This document shows positions 50,601 through 61,600 of a DNA stretch of 64,000 nt, piece after piece; the first letter of the stretch is position 1, and every line of letters begins with the position of its first letter. The stretch comes from Antedon mediterranea (lineage: Eukaryota; Echinodermata; Crinoidea; Comatulida; Antedonidae). The notes below the pieces were generated by a model. It was given only the letters and a program-made list of their open reading frames with translations. It did not search any database and was not told the DNA's origin. A program made the position numbers and the translations under genes. Location: positions 24,034,412 through 24,098,411 of the forward strand of contig NC_092675.1 of assembly GCF_964355755.1 (NCBI RefSeq). The letters run 5' to 3'.

Positions 50601-53476
50601 CCATCACAGAGATAGCAAAAGCAAGTAAGAGACCTGATAAGGTTAGTAGTTAAACATTTGACATATTCATATTTTACAAATGATATCAAAACATTACAAT
50701 ATTTCTGTAGGAAGGGCGTAATCAGGCTTAGTTGGTGATCCAGCAATAACTGATCATGTTCACGTTATCCTCATTATTAATACTGTTATCATAAAATGGT
50801 TCAATTTATTTATAGGTTATAGGTATGCATTATTTTTCACCTGTGGATAAAATGCAGCTATTAGAAATTATCACAACAGACAAGACATCAAAGGATACAA
50901 CTGCTGCTGCAGTTGATATAGGCCTGAAACAAGGCAAGGTTATCATCACAGTGGGAGATGGGCCTGGCTTCTATACTACTAGGATCTTAGCGCCATTCTC
51001 TGCTGAAGCAGTCCGACTCATGCAGGTATAAAGAATTGTTTTTCTTTTTGTGAATGATCTTTCAAGACTTTGTACTCTTGCAAAACAATACCCAATACAA
51101 ACATTACTATAGTTGCTTTGTTGTTGAATGGTGATTGATATCCCAAAATATAATGAACCTGGGAATGTATGCTATAACTGTCAACTGAAAGAGAAACCTA
51201 TTCTTGTATTATTTGTTTATTTACCAGATAAATAATACATTAAATAACAACACAAATAAGCTAATTTGGCTACCTATTGACTCCTGTATAAAATATAAGA
51301 TCCTTTTACTAACATTTAAAGCGTGCTACTTCTTAAACAACCTACTTATCTTCTTGATCTTCTTTCCTCCTACACCCCTCGTGCTTGTCTTCGTTCGGCT
51401 GATCAAAACCTACTGGTTGTTCCTAGAATAAACACCAAATCTTATAGACAAAGGTCTTTTATGTTCTCTGCTGCTTCTCTTTGGAATTCTCTCCCTTGAC
51501 ATATTACTAAATCAACATCTATTGGTATTTTTAAAAAGAACTTAAAACGCATCTTTTTAAAATCTAATACAAGTGCCTTTTACTTCGGTTTAATTGATAC
51601 TGGCACAATACAAATACCTACATTATTATTATTAAATTAATTTAATGATAATATGGAATAAACTAAATTTAAAAACAACAATAATAATAATGAAACAATA
51701 AGTAATTTTTTTTATTGAAATTAATTGAAATAAAATCTGTATCAAATTATAGGAAGGAGTTAGTCCAAAGAAACTTGATCAGCTGACCAAGTCCTATGGA
51801 TTCCCAGTCGGTGCTGCAACTCTTGTAGATGAGGTTGGAGTTGATGTTGCTGCTCATGTAGCAGAGGATCTAGGAAAGGCTTTTGGTGAACGTTTTGGCA
51901 ACGCTGATGTTGGTGTACTCAAAGATATGGTGGCCGCTGGATTTCTGGGTATGATACTCTTTCTGGGTTTAAAAAGAGGGTTGTTCTGCTTCCACACTGT
52001 TGAAGTGGGCTTATTATCAAGGTTGTTTTTTTATAGTAACAATAGAAACTTTAAAACACTTTCTCTACAATGCGTTTACTTTTTAAAAAATAATGCATAT
52101 AATTATATTACCTTAAAATCAATAAACCAGGTCATTCCTTGTCTTAAATATACGTTTCATGGGTAATTATGATAAAAAGAGAGAAACAATGCACTATCTA
52201 AGTAGCTTGCGTTTAATGTCCTCTCATAGATGGTCTTGGGCCTAGCCTACCTGCATTTTAAGGGCATTTAATTATTTGTCTGTACTGCATGCTCATTATT
52301 TTATTTTGTTGAATTTTTAATCAATAAACCAGGTATACTTATGTTTAAAAGCATTACTGTATCTTATATAATATTTTAAATAACTTCTTATAAACCCTAT
52401 TATATTATAACAAAATCGATTGTTATTCTGCTCAAATATTCAGGACGAAAGAGTGGAAAGGGATGCTATGTTTACAGTGGTTCTAAAAATCGTGAAATCA
52501 ATGAGGAAGCAGAGGCAATCATGAAACGGTACTTGATAGAACCAAGAGGAGCCAACTCAGATGAGGACATGCAACTAAGATTGGTATCAAGATTTGTTAA
52601 CGAGGCTGTACTTTGCTTTCAAGAGGGCATTTTGAAGACTGCTGTAAGAGCTCACATTTATTAAAAAGTAATAGGAAAAATCGTTAAAAATTAAATAAAA
52701 TGTGTAGTTATTAAATTATTGTTATATTTTGCAGGTTGAAGGAGATATCGGAGCTGTCTTTGGCCTTGGATTTCCACCTTTCCATGGTGGTAAGTTTTTA
52801 ACAAATTTAAGACTATTCAGCTCAATGTACTATCTAGCATGGTTTCCTATTACTGTAGATTGGAAGGTTTTTTTAAAGCATGACCAAACTGTATGGTTGC
52901 TATAATACATCAAAATGTAAATCAAACTGTAAAGGGTGTTGTTAAATAATTTGGAGAAATTTATTTAGAGATACTTATTTAGAGATGGTAAAAATAAGTA
53001 TGTCATGGTATTCCAAAAAGAAAAATGCAACTCAATATTTTACTTATTAATCAATTTATGGAACAATGTAGTATGTTTAATAATTTCTTATTAGTATCTA
53101 GAGCCTAAATTCTGTATTAAAGATTATAAATAGATAAACATTATCTGGATATTTTTTACATTTATGAAAAATTTTGGGTGGTGTTTTAGCAGGAGAGTGG
53201 GAGATGACACGGAATATCGAGAGGCTCTCGCTATTATTGTTGAGAGTTGGGAGGCCTATGTTATAAATATGATCTACTATTTGCCTTACTTAATTTTGTT
53301 ATTAAATTGTATTTTATCTTGTAGGTCCATTCCGATTTGTAGACACTTTTGGTGCTGACAAACTGGTTGCCAAAATGAGAGAATTTGAAGCCCTTTTTGG
53401 AGCGCCTTTCACACCTTGCCAGCTGCTCCAAGATCATGCAAAGGACCCAACAAAGAAATTCTACCCGTCCAACTGA
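41622..53476 (+). CDS. HADHA: Mitochondrial trifunctional protein alpha subunit
   Basis: Twenty-one exons join in phase to 763 aa, exactly the human length: 41622-41688, 43971-44012, 44234-44304, 44763-44896, 46003-46033, 46372-46479, 46810-46929, 47250-47352, 47554-47623, 47988-48040, 48293-48411, 48702-48821, 49259-49440, 49756-49791, 49949-50084, 50555-50641, 50816-51025, 51753-51948, 52444-52643, 52735-52789 and 53325-53476 (TGA). A basic presequence, [20 protein letters not shown], is followed by the enoyl-CoA hydratase domain: FIAGADIN, then catalytic Glu151 in CMGGGLE and Glu173 in APEVMLG. The 3-hydroxyacyl-CoA dehydrogenase half has the NAD-binding loop [12 protein letters not shown] and catalytic His498 in [11 protein letters not shown]. 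Glu510, mutated to Gln in human LCHAD deficiency, is kept. Exons 5 (31 nt) and 14 (36 nt) are very short. A candidate AATAAA is at 53766-53771. Confidence 0.98.
42274..42600. mobile_element. MITE with TTA duplication in HADHA intron 1
   Basis: Long inverted ends start TGCACTTGTCAATTGTATGA and continue into ACTATACGACCCCCGGGAGA. They are mirrored on the right. TTA at 42271-42273 and at 42601-42603 flank it. The interior holds many copies of GTGCGTCA/TGACGCAC. The element is 327 bp and has no transposase frame. Confidence 0.85.
42874..43380. mobile_element. 507-bp inverted-repeat element in HADHA intron 1
   Basis: TAGGGAGGTTTCGCAACCTT and TACGAATACGATAACGAAAA at the left are mirrored by TTTTCGTTATCGTATTCGTA and TTGCGAAACCTCTCTA at the right. 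The interior has further TTCGTTTTCGTA-like words. It is non-coding. Confidence 0.8.
44546..44625 (+). repeat. Dispersed repeat with GGTAGAACGAGTCTTCT core, copy 2
   Basis: It matches the 4340-4465 repeat over about 33 bp, followed by a similar CAGTCCAGTGCACACA stretch. It lies in HADHA intron 3. Just downstream (44634-44690) AGGTGAAATAAATAAATAA is repeated three times. Confidence 0.5.
47756..47919. mobile_element. AGCTCTGTCTACAC-family MITE, copy g
   Basis: AAGCTCTGTCTAAACTATAA at the left and TGATAGTGTAGACAGGTC at the right flank a core with GATATGACATCATCATGTC. It lies in HADHA intron 9. Confidence 0.65.
48459..48613. mobile_element. MITE in HADHA intron 11
   Basis: TTCGACGCTATCG at 48459 is mirrored by CGATAGCGTCGAA ending at 48613. 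The interior has CGTTGAGCGTT and AACGACGATCGTTT hairpins. The flanks TTA and TAA suggest a 3-bp target of the TWA type. Confidence 0.65.
51229..51600 (+). mobile_element. Non-LTR retrotransposon relic (C-terminal reverse transcriptase)
   Basis: Translated pieces in two frames match the region C-terminal to the polymerase domain of CR1/L2/Jockey-like elements: [12 protein letters not shown], then after a frame change [12 protein letters not shown], then AASLWNSLP and [12 protein letters not shown]. Frame changes and a stop after WNSLP show it is dead. It lies in HADHA intron 17. Confidence 0.75.
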
Positions 53477-54496
53477 AGTATACCGGACATACAGTGATCA
53501 TATAAATGCATAGAAATGATGTTATTGCATTTGATAATGCAATGAACCTTGAGCTTTCGTGAAGAAATACATTTGAGAAAGAGGAAATCCCCAAGTACAT
53601 GTTTATAAATGAAAAACTATTAAATTGTTATAATTTATGGCACATTTACCAATGATTTTGACTCAATGGATAAGGATTTGTGTGAACAATTCTAGCAACA
53701 ACCTAATTTGTTATTGAAATAGTCTTCTGCAATATAGAGATGTGTGTGTATATAAACTATAAACTAATAAACTGAAAATTTATTCAACAATGTTTATAAG
53801 TAATATCTAAATGCTTAGTAAACATTTGACTTTAGCACAACTCGTAATTGTTGACAACTTTATTCTAATTCAATATACAAATAAAATTTATTATGAAATT
53901 TGTTTTTATTTTCATGTTGTTCTACATACATTAAAATGTATTTGATAGGCTTAAATTGGGAATGCTCTGTTCCCAGTAGAGATGCATGAGCAGATGCGTA
54001 AGCACAACGTAAATGCTTTGACCAATCACAAGTGATAGATATGTGAACTGTCGTCACTCCGTGATTGGTCAATTTGCTCCTTTTCTTCTCTTTCCTTAAA
54101 GATCATTGTTATTTTGTTACTTTCTATCACAAACAGTATCAATACACTAGAGTAGGCCTACCTGTACCCACAGGATTTAAATTTGGGGCTTTTAATGACC
54201 TTTATTCAATATTAAAATGAAAACCAATCTAAATTTAATGATTGTTTAGTTATAAATTACTATATATAGGTTTTTATTGTTATTATATTGTTTGCCTGAT
54301 GTACACAAACAACATTCTTGGGAAAAGTCTATATAAGACTGCAGATGAAATAGTTAAATTAACCCAATTTTTCTTTATAAAAAAATTTCCCCAAATATTT
54401 TGTTTTCCCTCAATCTCTCTTTTTTTATAACGTCTTGATAATTTTAACGTCGTTGGCGGCGACGTTCCGTCGTCGTAGGAACTGTCTGTAAACAAC
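53477..54496 (+). other. HADHA 3' UTR and spacer to the next gene
   Basis: The HADHA 3' UTR probably ends after AATAAA at 53766-53771. A TTGACCAATCAC/GTGATTGGTCAA inverted pair at about 54018-54073 is a probable MITE remnant. CpG-rich sequence at 54445-54480 (ACGTCGTTGGCGGCGACG) just before the next ATG is likely its promoter. Confidence 0.5.
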
Positions 54497-57400
54497 ATGA
54501 ATTTTCCCGTTTTCTTGACGACACAAAGTGTTTCTAAAATTGTTTCTTTACCAGTAAGAATTTACCATTTATGTATAGACCTAGGCTTGTAACTGTATTA
54601 TATAATAATTGTTTCATATTAATTTTATTTGATGACATGTTAAGCCAGTAGGTAAGCTCTTTAGGCCTAGCCTAGCTAGGCCTAGTTTGGTAGGTCGGAT
54701 TAATAATAGCCCTGCCTGCTTGTCCATGGTCTCTTTAATACTCAATTTTGTGTTAGTCGTTTCGCCCTCTTTCTGGGATCTCTTTGAGTATTATGTATGT
54801 ATCTTTCCTTTCCATTTATAGTACATTATACCAATCTCCTTCTAGTTGCATAAGTTGATGACCAGTCATGGAAAGAGTAGTGTAGAGTAGAGAGATATGT
54901 CAAACGTCGTTTACATAAATACAGTACTAAAAATGGTTTCATTTCAAATTACCCTTTTTTTGTAGAAGGAAGGTGGGCAAATGGTTCTTGCAGATTACCT
55001 GGGTTACAATGCTGAAGATTTCCTAAAATTAAAGAATTCTATTCTACTTGATTTTCATTATAATAATTTAATGTTAGCTGTTGATAGTGGGTTTTCTTTG
55101 CAACATTCCACTGAAATGTTTAAGCTTGGACAAGAGATGCTACAAGAATGTACAGGTTTGTTATAAAATATTATAATAATAAAATGATTATTAATTGTTC
55201 ATTATTATAACTGAGAACTCATATTCTGTATTGTATTTATTGCCTACAATTAATTACGCCATATGTTCAGTACTGATGTGTTTAATTTTAAATATAATAT
55301 TCTACCTATAATAGTATTAATTATGATTATTTAAGGTGTTGAACTACCCCAAGCGATTGAGATCTACCAGGAAAAGGTTCTGCATTTATCAAATTCAATC
55401 GAACATGAAAAGTTGAAATTGTTTACAAATCATTTCTTTGGAACATTTATGAAGCATTACAGATTGTATCAGTTTGTTTTGACACAAGGGCAAGAACCAA
55501 TGTCTTCAGAAGTTAATGTGCATGTCATACCTCCAGTTGAATGTCAACAGCTAAAGGTACAAACACCTCCTTTTTGACAGCTTTTGAAAGGAAAATGAAC
55601 AAAGGGCAATATAATTATGTTTGAATACTATTAGTACAGTCACATATGTAAGGAAAACTAGCTCCAGCTCGATATTTGTGCCAAACTAGAATTTATTGCC
55701 TAACTTTGTTATTCTTGAGTTGCTGAATTAAAAAAAGTTAGGTGCCATTTTTTCTTACCACTCCTTCAGCCGCCATTTAGTATTTCAAAATGGCTAACAT
55801 TCCACATTCATGGTATCATCAGAAAGGGAATGTAATACTGATCATTTTATCCCATTACGTCCATATAAAACAAGGCCAACAGCCATTAAGTCGCGTGCTA
55901 CAATGCATAGTGATACCGGACCGACAGACAGACCGACCGACCGACATAGTGAACTATACTGACCGAAATTACTGAACATGTTTAAAAATGTTGAAATGTT
56001 TAAAAACATTTATATTTTTTTAATTTACACGTGCGTAGCCTGTCACTTTTGACGTGCTCGTATAACGTAAGTTCGAGTTGAAAAGTAAGTCAAGAAAACA
56101 GAAATCGGGCAAAAAGAGTGCGCAATAACATTTAACGCGCAGTGCGCGCGCAAAAATATGCCCACTCATGGCAATTTTGTAAACGCTTAAAATTGCCTGA
56201 AATGTACTCTTATTTCATCGAAAATAAATTTTGAAAATTTTAAGCGCGCGTACGCATGCGTTACATGCGCTACGCACGTAATTGTATTGCCATATGATGA
56301 TTTATGCCCTGAAATTTATGAGTACCAAATTTTATTTAATTGTGATTCATGGTTGTGAAGATATGATTAAAAACGTGATTTCGTTAAATCGTGCGTAGAC
56401 CGCGTAATTTTTTATTGCGCACCGTGAAAACATAACCACATTGATTCCTGGCCATAAGGAATATACTGTGAAAAATTTACCTAGCTAGATTAAACTGATA
56501 TCAAGATAAGGTCAGAAAGCGATAAAACGCATAGTGATACCGGACCGACAGACAGACAGACAGACAGACAGACCGACCGACCAACCGACCGACATAGTGA
56601 ACTATAGAGTCGCTTCCACGCAACTAAAAATGCACAGTTACATAGTTATTTAACAATAAATCAAGTCACGTGACCAATAACTAAAAAATCTCAACTCATA
56701 AAATATTCTCCCTATTTAACCCATAAACAATCATTATTTGTATAATTAACTGCAGAAAAAAAATAATCATAAAATGTTAGAGCTGATTTTTAGTCCAGTT
56801 CAAGCGTGGCTATACCTTTGTTTTAAAAGCAACTTAATTATTTTGAAGGATGCTAAAATTTTAAATATTTGGGAGTATGAACAAAAGTTGAACATTCTTG
56901 AACGTGATGAAGAAAACTGCAAAACAACCTTGAATAAACAAAAGCAGGAAGAAGAATATGAAAGAGAAAGTCAAAAACACAACCAATTTACGGTTGATTC
57001 TTCAGTTTTAAACCGTGAGGTAATTCCCACATTTGATTATTATTGTTTTTCCTTAAATTTCAATTTCACTATTGTATTTCAAAATACAGCTGAAATTCGT
57101 TTGAACTGTAAAATATACGTAAAATTGTTGTATTAGTCCCATCACAAGATATTTTCTTTTAATTAATTTTTACAATAAATATTACAAAAACTTTCAAAAT
57201 GTTTTATTGTAAATTGTCTATAGATTATTTCTGAAATGATAAAGAGAGCATCTGAAGCTGAATCAACTTATGAAGAAAAACTTTTAAAATTAGAAGTTGA
57301 AGAAGCACATGAAGATTTAGACTACTACTTGCAAAAAACAGCATTACCTAGGCCTGCTGTACTAGGTGCCCCTCCCAGGACTAAAGATCCACCAAAGCTG

Positions 57401-57502
57401 CCTTCAAGAGGAAAATCCAGTTCTAAGACGGTACAAAAGATTGGCTTAGAACCTCAAATAGCACGAGGTTCAACAAGAGGAAGTAGAAGCAAGGCCAAAT
57501 AA
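54497..57502 (+). CDS. C8orf74: C8orf74-like protein of unknown function
   Basis: Five exons join in phase to 305 aa: 54497-54553, 54966-55155, 55336-55556, 56849-57019 and 57224-57502 (stop TAA). The best-conserved parts, compared from memory with human C8orf74 (about 294 aa), are NSILLDFHYNNLMLAVDSGF and FFGTFMKHYRLYQFVLTQGQ, in the same order. The middle (exon 4 to start of exon 5) is a charged predicted coiled coil. The tail is basic and Pro/Ser-rich, ending RGSRSKAK. No signal peptide, membrane segment or catalytic motif is seen. Human C8orf74 is mainly testis-expressed, so a ciliary or sperm role is possible but is inference. The ATG sits in a CpG-rich stretch. Exon 4 has a weak acceptor (TTTTGAAG). 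The poly(A) signal is at 57594-57599. Confidence 0.65.
55790..56620 (-). repeat. Interspersed repeat copy 2 with GACA/GACC microsatellites
   Basis: The segment 56028-56470 is the inverse of 10640-11090. It is bracketed by two related stretches, ATAGTGATACCGGACCGACA at 55909 and again at about 56531, each followed by (GACA)n or (GACC)n and CGACATAGTGAACTATA. The pair suggests two joined copies of one family. It lies in intron 3 of the C8orf74-like gene. Confidence 0.7.
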
Positions 57503-57593
57503 AGACACTTGTACATTTGAAGCTGAACTTTATTGTCTACTAATAATGTAGTTTACTGTATATAAGCAAAGTAATTTTTATGTCTTTCATAAA

Positions 57594-57599
57594 AATAAA
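57594..57599 (+). terminator. Poly(A) signal of the C8orf74-like gene
   Basis: AATAAA lies 92 bp after the stop codon, followed by a T-rich stretch. Confidence 0.6.
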
Positions 57600-58214
57600 C
57601 CATCTTTATATTATTTTTTTCATTTTTTATTTAATATATGATTCAAATTATTTAATTGAAAAAGAATATTAAACATATAATATATTTTTAACCAAATTAT
57701 CTCATAAATTATAATCTCTTATTTAAAATTGTTTCAATGTTTTATCTGTTTACAGTACATGTTTGTTCTTATCCTGTTCCAATATTAAACATTATTTTAA
57801 GGCCACCACTACTAGCTTTTAAAATAATAAATCTTCAATTAAATTACATGCAACTCATCATGACAAGTTTAATTTATTTACGCCTGAAAATATGCATACT
57901 AACAAGTTATACACTATACAATGTAAACCTATAAAGCTATTGAATTATTAAGAGACCAAGCCATTTCTAAAGAAACCATTGATACATGATCGCACTAGTT
58001 CATTTACTACCCATCCTACAGGCATGACAAAATGGCACAGGACGGAAGCAAGGCCAATTAAAGTATAAATAGGAAGATGCTCAAAATTGAATATAATTAT
58101 ATAATCTGAATAAATGCATATTTTTTTACCTTTTTTAAATATTTTGTTTAAAATGGTAATGAAACGAATGATCGATCACTGTTCTGACAGTCTCTCAATA
58201 TTGTTGTTTGTTTA

Positions 58215-58410
58215 CTGATCTGACCATCCTTTCCAGAATAAAGTATCTTTCTCATTGGATCACGGCTTTTACCATCTTCTCCAGAAATAAAGAATCTTGC
58301 TTTTTGGATCGCTGTTTTACCATCTGATCTCCAGAAATAAAGAATCTTGGTTTTTGGATCGCTGTTTTACCATCTTCTCCAGAAATAAAGTATCTTACTC
58401 TTTGGATCAT
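58215..58410 (+). repeat. Tandem repeat of about 62 bp, four imperfect copies
   Basis: Units contain CCAGAAATAAAGAATCTTG, then TTTTTGGATCGCTGTTTTAC and CATCTTCT. The first and last copies are diverged. It lies just 3' of the membrane-protein gene on the minus strand. Confidence 0.75.
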
Positions 58411-58603
58411 TTGATTTTTTTCATTTATTTATACTGTACAAAAAAAGTATCCAATTTCGAGCTCATCATCTTTAGTTTTAATGTGGCTACTGTTTGGATG
58501 TGTGATAACATTTCTTAAACTTGAATTGGAATTCGACTAAACCGAGCATGCGATGGATGCCAAATCCGTGGACAAGCAAGAAGATAAACAAATAATTTAT
58601 TAT

Positions 58604-61600
58604 TCATAGTTTAATATCTTCGTATACTGGTTCCGAAGTTTTGTTGTTACGCTTAGCAGGGTTTGGCTTAGAATATAACTCACCAACGTTGATATAGTGG
58701 GATGTTCGTATCGGTTTTGTTTTCTGATCATTATTGTCGTCAGCGGGAATATAAATTATATTTTCAACGGTACCAACTAGGTTGTCTTCGTCCATTGAAT
58801 TATCATCTACAACTGTTGACGATTGCTTGTTGACACTGCAAGCTAAGATTGATGAGTCAAAATTACCAGATGCAACCGATTGCGCCTTGATACCATCACA
58901 ATTTTCAGCTGACTGTGTGTTTACAACGCCAGCTGCAGCCGACTGCTTTCCGACACCACCGTTTATACCTTCAGCTGCAACAAGTTGAGTGTTGATCTTT
59001 TGTATTGAGTCCATACAAGGAGTTTTCTTATTTTGTCCATCTGCAATAGTTTCGTATGGTTTCTCATTGATACCCTTTTCTATGTCATTTTCTCCCGTAT
59101 CATCTTTCACACAGTGTAATTTCTGAACGGGGGTGTTCTTTTCTTTATCAATGACTATCTGTGTTTCGTATATTGCATTTTTGTCAGTCTGTTTTACTGA
59201 ACTTGCTGGGCACTTATGTTTATCCTCAATATGTATTTCGTTTATTATAATTTTATTGCTGGTCTCTTCTTTTGACACTTTATCTAAAACCAGTACGGTA
59301 GATTCTGAAATGCAGCTTCTTTTCTCTTCTTTCGCTAGTTTCTTTCTTTCATCGTCGTTGGCATTGGCTTCCGAAATCTGTGGACAAGACTTAACAGCTT
59401 TTGATAAAGCTACACAAACTGCTTCAGTATTCTGCTGCCCATTATCTATGTCGTCATCATCACCCATGTTGATTTTCAATGGCATTTCCTCAGCCGGATA
59501 AGGTTGATCATTAGTTTCTGTAAAACATATAGCATTCTGTGAGTTTGAACATATTTGCTTTCTTTCTCTTAAACCAAATGTTTTCAGATCTTTGTCACAA
59601 GCTTCGGAATTGTCAATTATTTCTGTTAATTCTTCTTCTGGACTGTCGTTAATAGATTTATTTTCTTCGGGGTTTTCTTCGTCGGATTCATTAATTGAGG
59701 GATTTGATTCATCTGGTTTTGGAATATACATGTTCTGTAATTGTTTATTTTTGCGACTGAAAAAAAAAACAGATTAAAATGAGCATGGTTTCTTAATTGC
59801 AATGGCATTGCAAACATTACGTCAGTATTATTGTTAAAATGGTAACTATCTCTATCCATTTCTTTGGCAATGGACTGCATTTAAACAGGTAATACCAATG
59901 CATTCACAAATTTAATAATTTTTCGTCATACATCACAATCATTGTTTTCTTCATCATTACATTATTAATCATAATTGTCATCATTTTAATCATGCTAAAA
60001 GCACTTTAGCTCGCGCTCGGGAAGAAACTATTATGCCTACAGGTTGGTGAATAATATTTACCATTGTTTGCACAAATTTATTGAGAGAATCACGATGATG
60101 AAAAATGACAGACCAAAATAAATCCCAACTGAAAGAAAAATGATCATAAAAATACACTTTCTTTGACTCAACACCAACAACATTACAGAGTGTTTATTAT
60201 CATTTACAAGATTTAAAAAGAAAGAGATACATAATGTAAGTTGATTATAACTCTGATCATCCTTTTAACTCAAAATTCTAAAGATTATTTAAATTTATAC
60301 CAGACTTTAATTAAATAATTTTCTTTAATGATATCAGTTTCATCCAAAGAATCAATCTAAAACACTGGTTACGTTATTTGATGTCGCATTCATTATTCAG
60401 TTGTTATTTTTTCCTATAGTACAATAAACACAATATGTCTACTTTATTTTTGTTTATGTCATGTAATTCACATACCATGTCATGATGTAATCATTCATAT
60501 TCCTAGAATAACTTACCGACAATACAGCATTTTTCAAAATCTATATAAATAATGAGATGAAAAACAATAAATACAAAAGAGAGAGCAAGGCGTAAATGCA
60601 AAAGTCACGGACAGGCATGTGAAATTCCACAATTAGAATTGGGTACAGAATTATAATAAACCGTTAGCTAATTTACTATGCTTAAATTTAAGTTAACGTT
60701 AATAAACGTAAAATTTAATTCATTTAGGCATATGAATGATGATTATATTTTGGAAGCGGTAAAGAACGAGAAAATGTTTATACAAATTGAGTACAACACT
60801 AATCCTTACCTTGAAATAAAGGGTCCAGAAAACAACAACCTGTTTGCAGGCCTAAAAATAGCAGAAAATAAATTATTTTTCTTCTCTCACATTTTACTCA
60901 CTGCACAAAATAATAATAATGAACATTATTTCATATAAAGCTTATTTTCTTCCTATTCAAACGATTTTTCTCTCTTTCGTGGGTTTAGCCCACTTTTATT
61001 CATTATTCTATTCATGACAAAGGTATACAAAGATTACAAAGTTAAAAAAAAAATTACTAACATGTATGTACAATAATATGGTTAAAAGAGATATCTTTTT
61101 TAAAACATAACATAATTGGATATCTTTTAAAACCTAACATAATTGATTATATTGGCACATAACCTCTTATAAAATTTGGCTAACGTATTGAAGCGTTGTT
61201 TTTCTTTCCTTCCTTTTCATCTTTCTGTTTTATATAGTAAAACACAATAAGTGTATTAAAAAAAAGTTACTTTTGTATTTTTTAAAATTTTTCTCAATAT
61301 AGAAGAAAGAAAGAGAAAAGAGAAAAAAAAAAACGAGTTTTCATTTCGATTTTATGAAATGTGATTCATTAATTTATCTTTTACTTTAGCCCATTTAATG
61401 TGAGCTTTATTTACATTACAAGCATATTGGTTAGCTAATACATTTCTGAGCTAATTAGATACATATTTGTGTAACCGTACTAGACTGTTATAAACATATT
61501 CAATATTCTTTATATTATAATATTATTAGTTATAATAGACGTTATCTAAAAGTTGAATTAATTGCATTTCATTGTTTTCACTACTATTGGAATAAATAGT

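Larger units (their letters stand above)
57503..58603. other. Convergent intergenic region
   Basis: This is AT-rich sequence between the C8orf74-like gene and the minus-strand membrane-protein gene. It includes a 62-bp tandem repeat at 58215-58410. No exon is supported. Confidence 0.6.

Noticed and set aside
59133-59501. 122-codon plus-strand frame opposite the acidic tail exon
   Set aside because: It is a shadow of the minus-strand tail, whose Ser/Glu/Asp codons read as Ser/Leu/Phe on the other strand.
60678-60938. 86-codon open frame on the plus strand
   Set aside because: It is AT-rich and intronic to the minus-strand membrane gene, with no recognised motif. It is plausible by chance.
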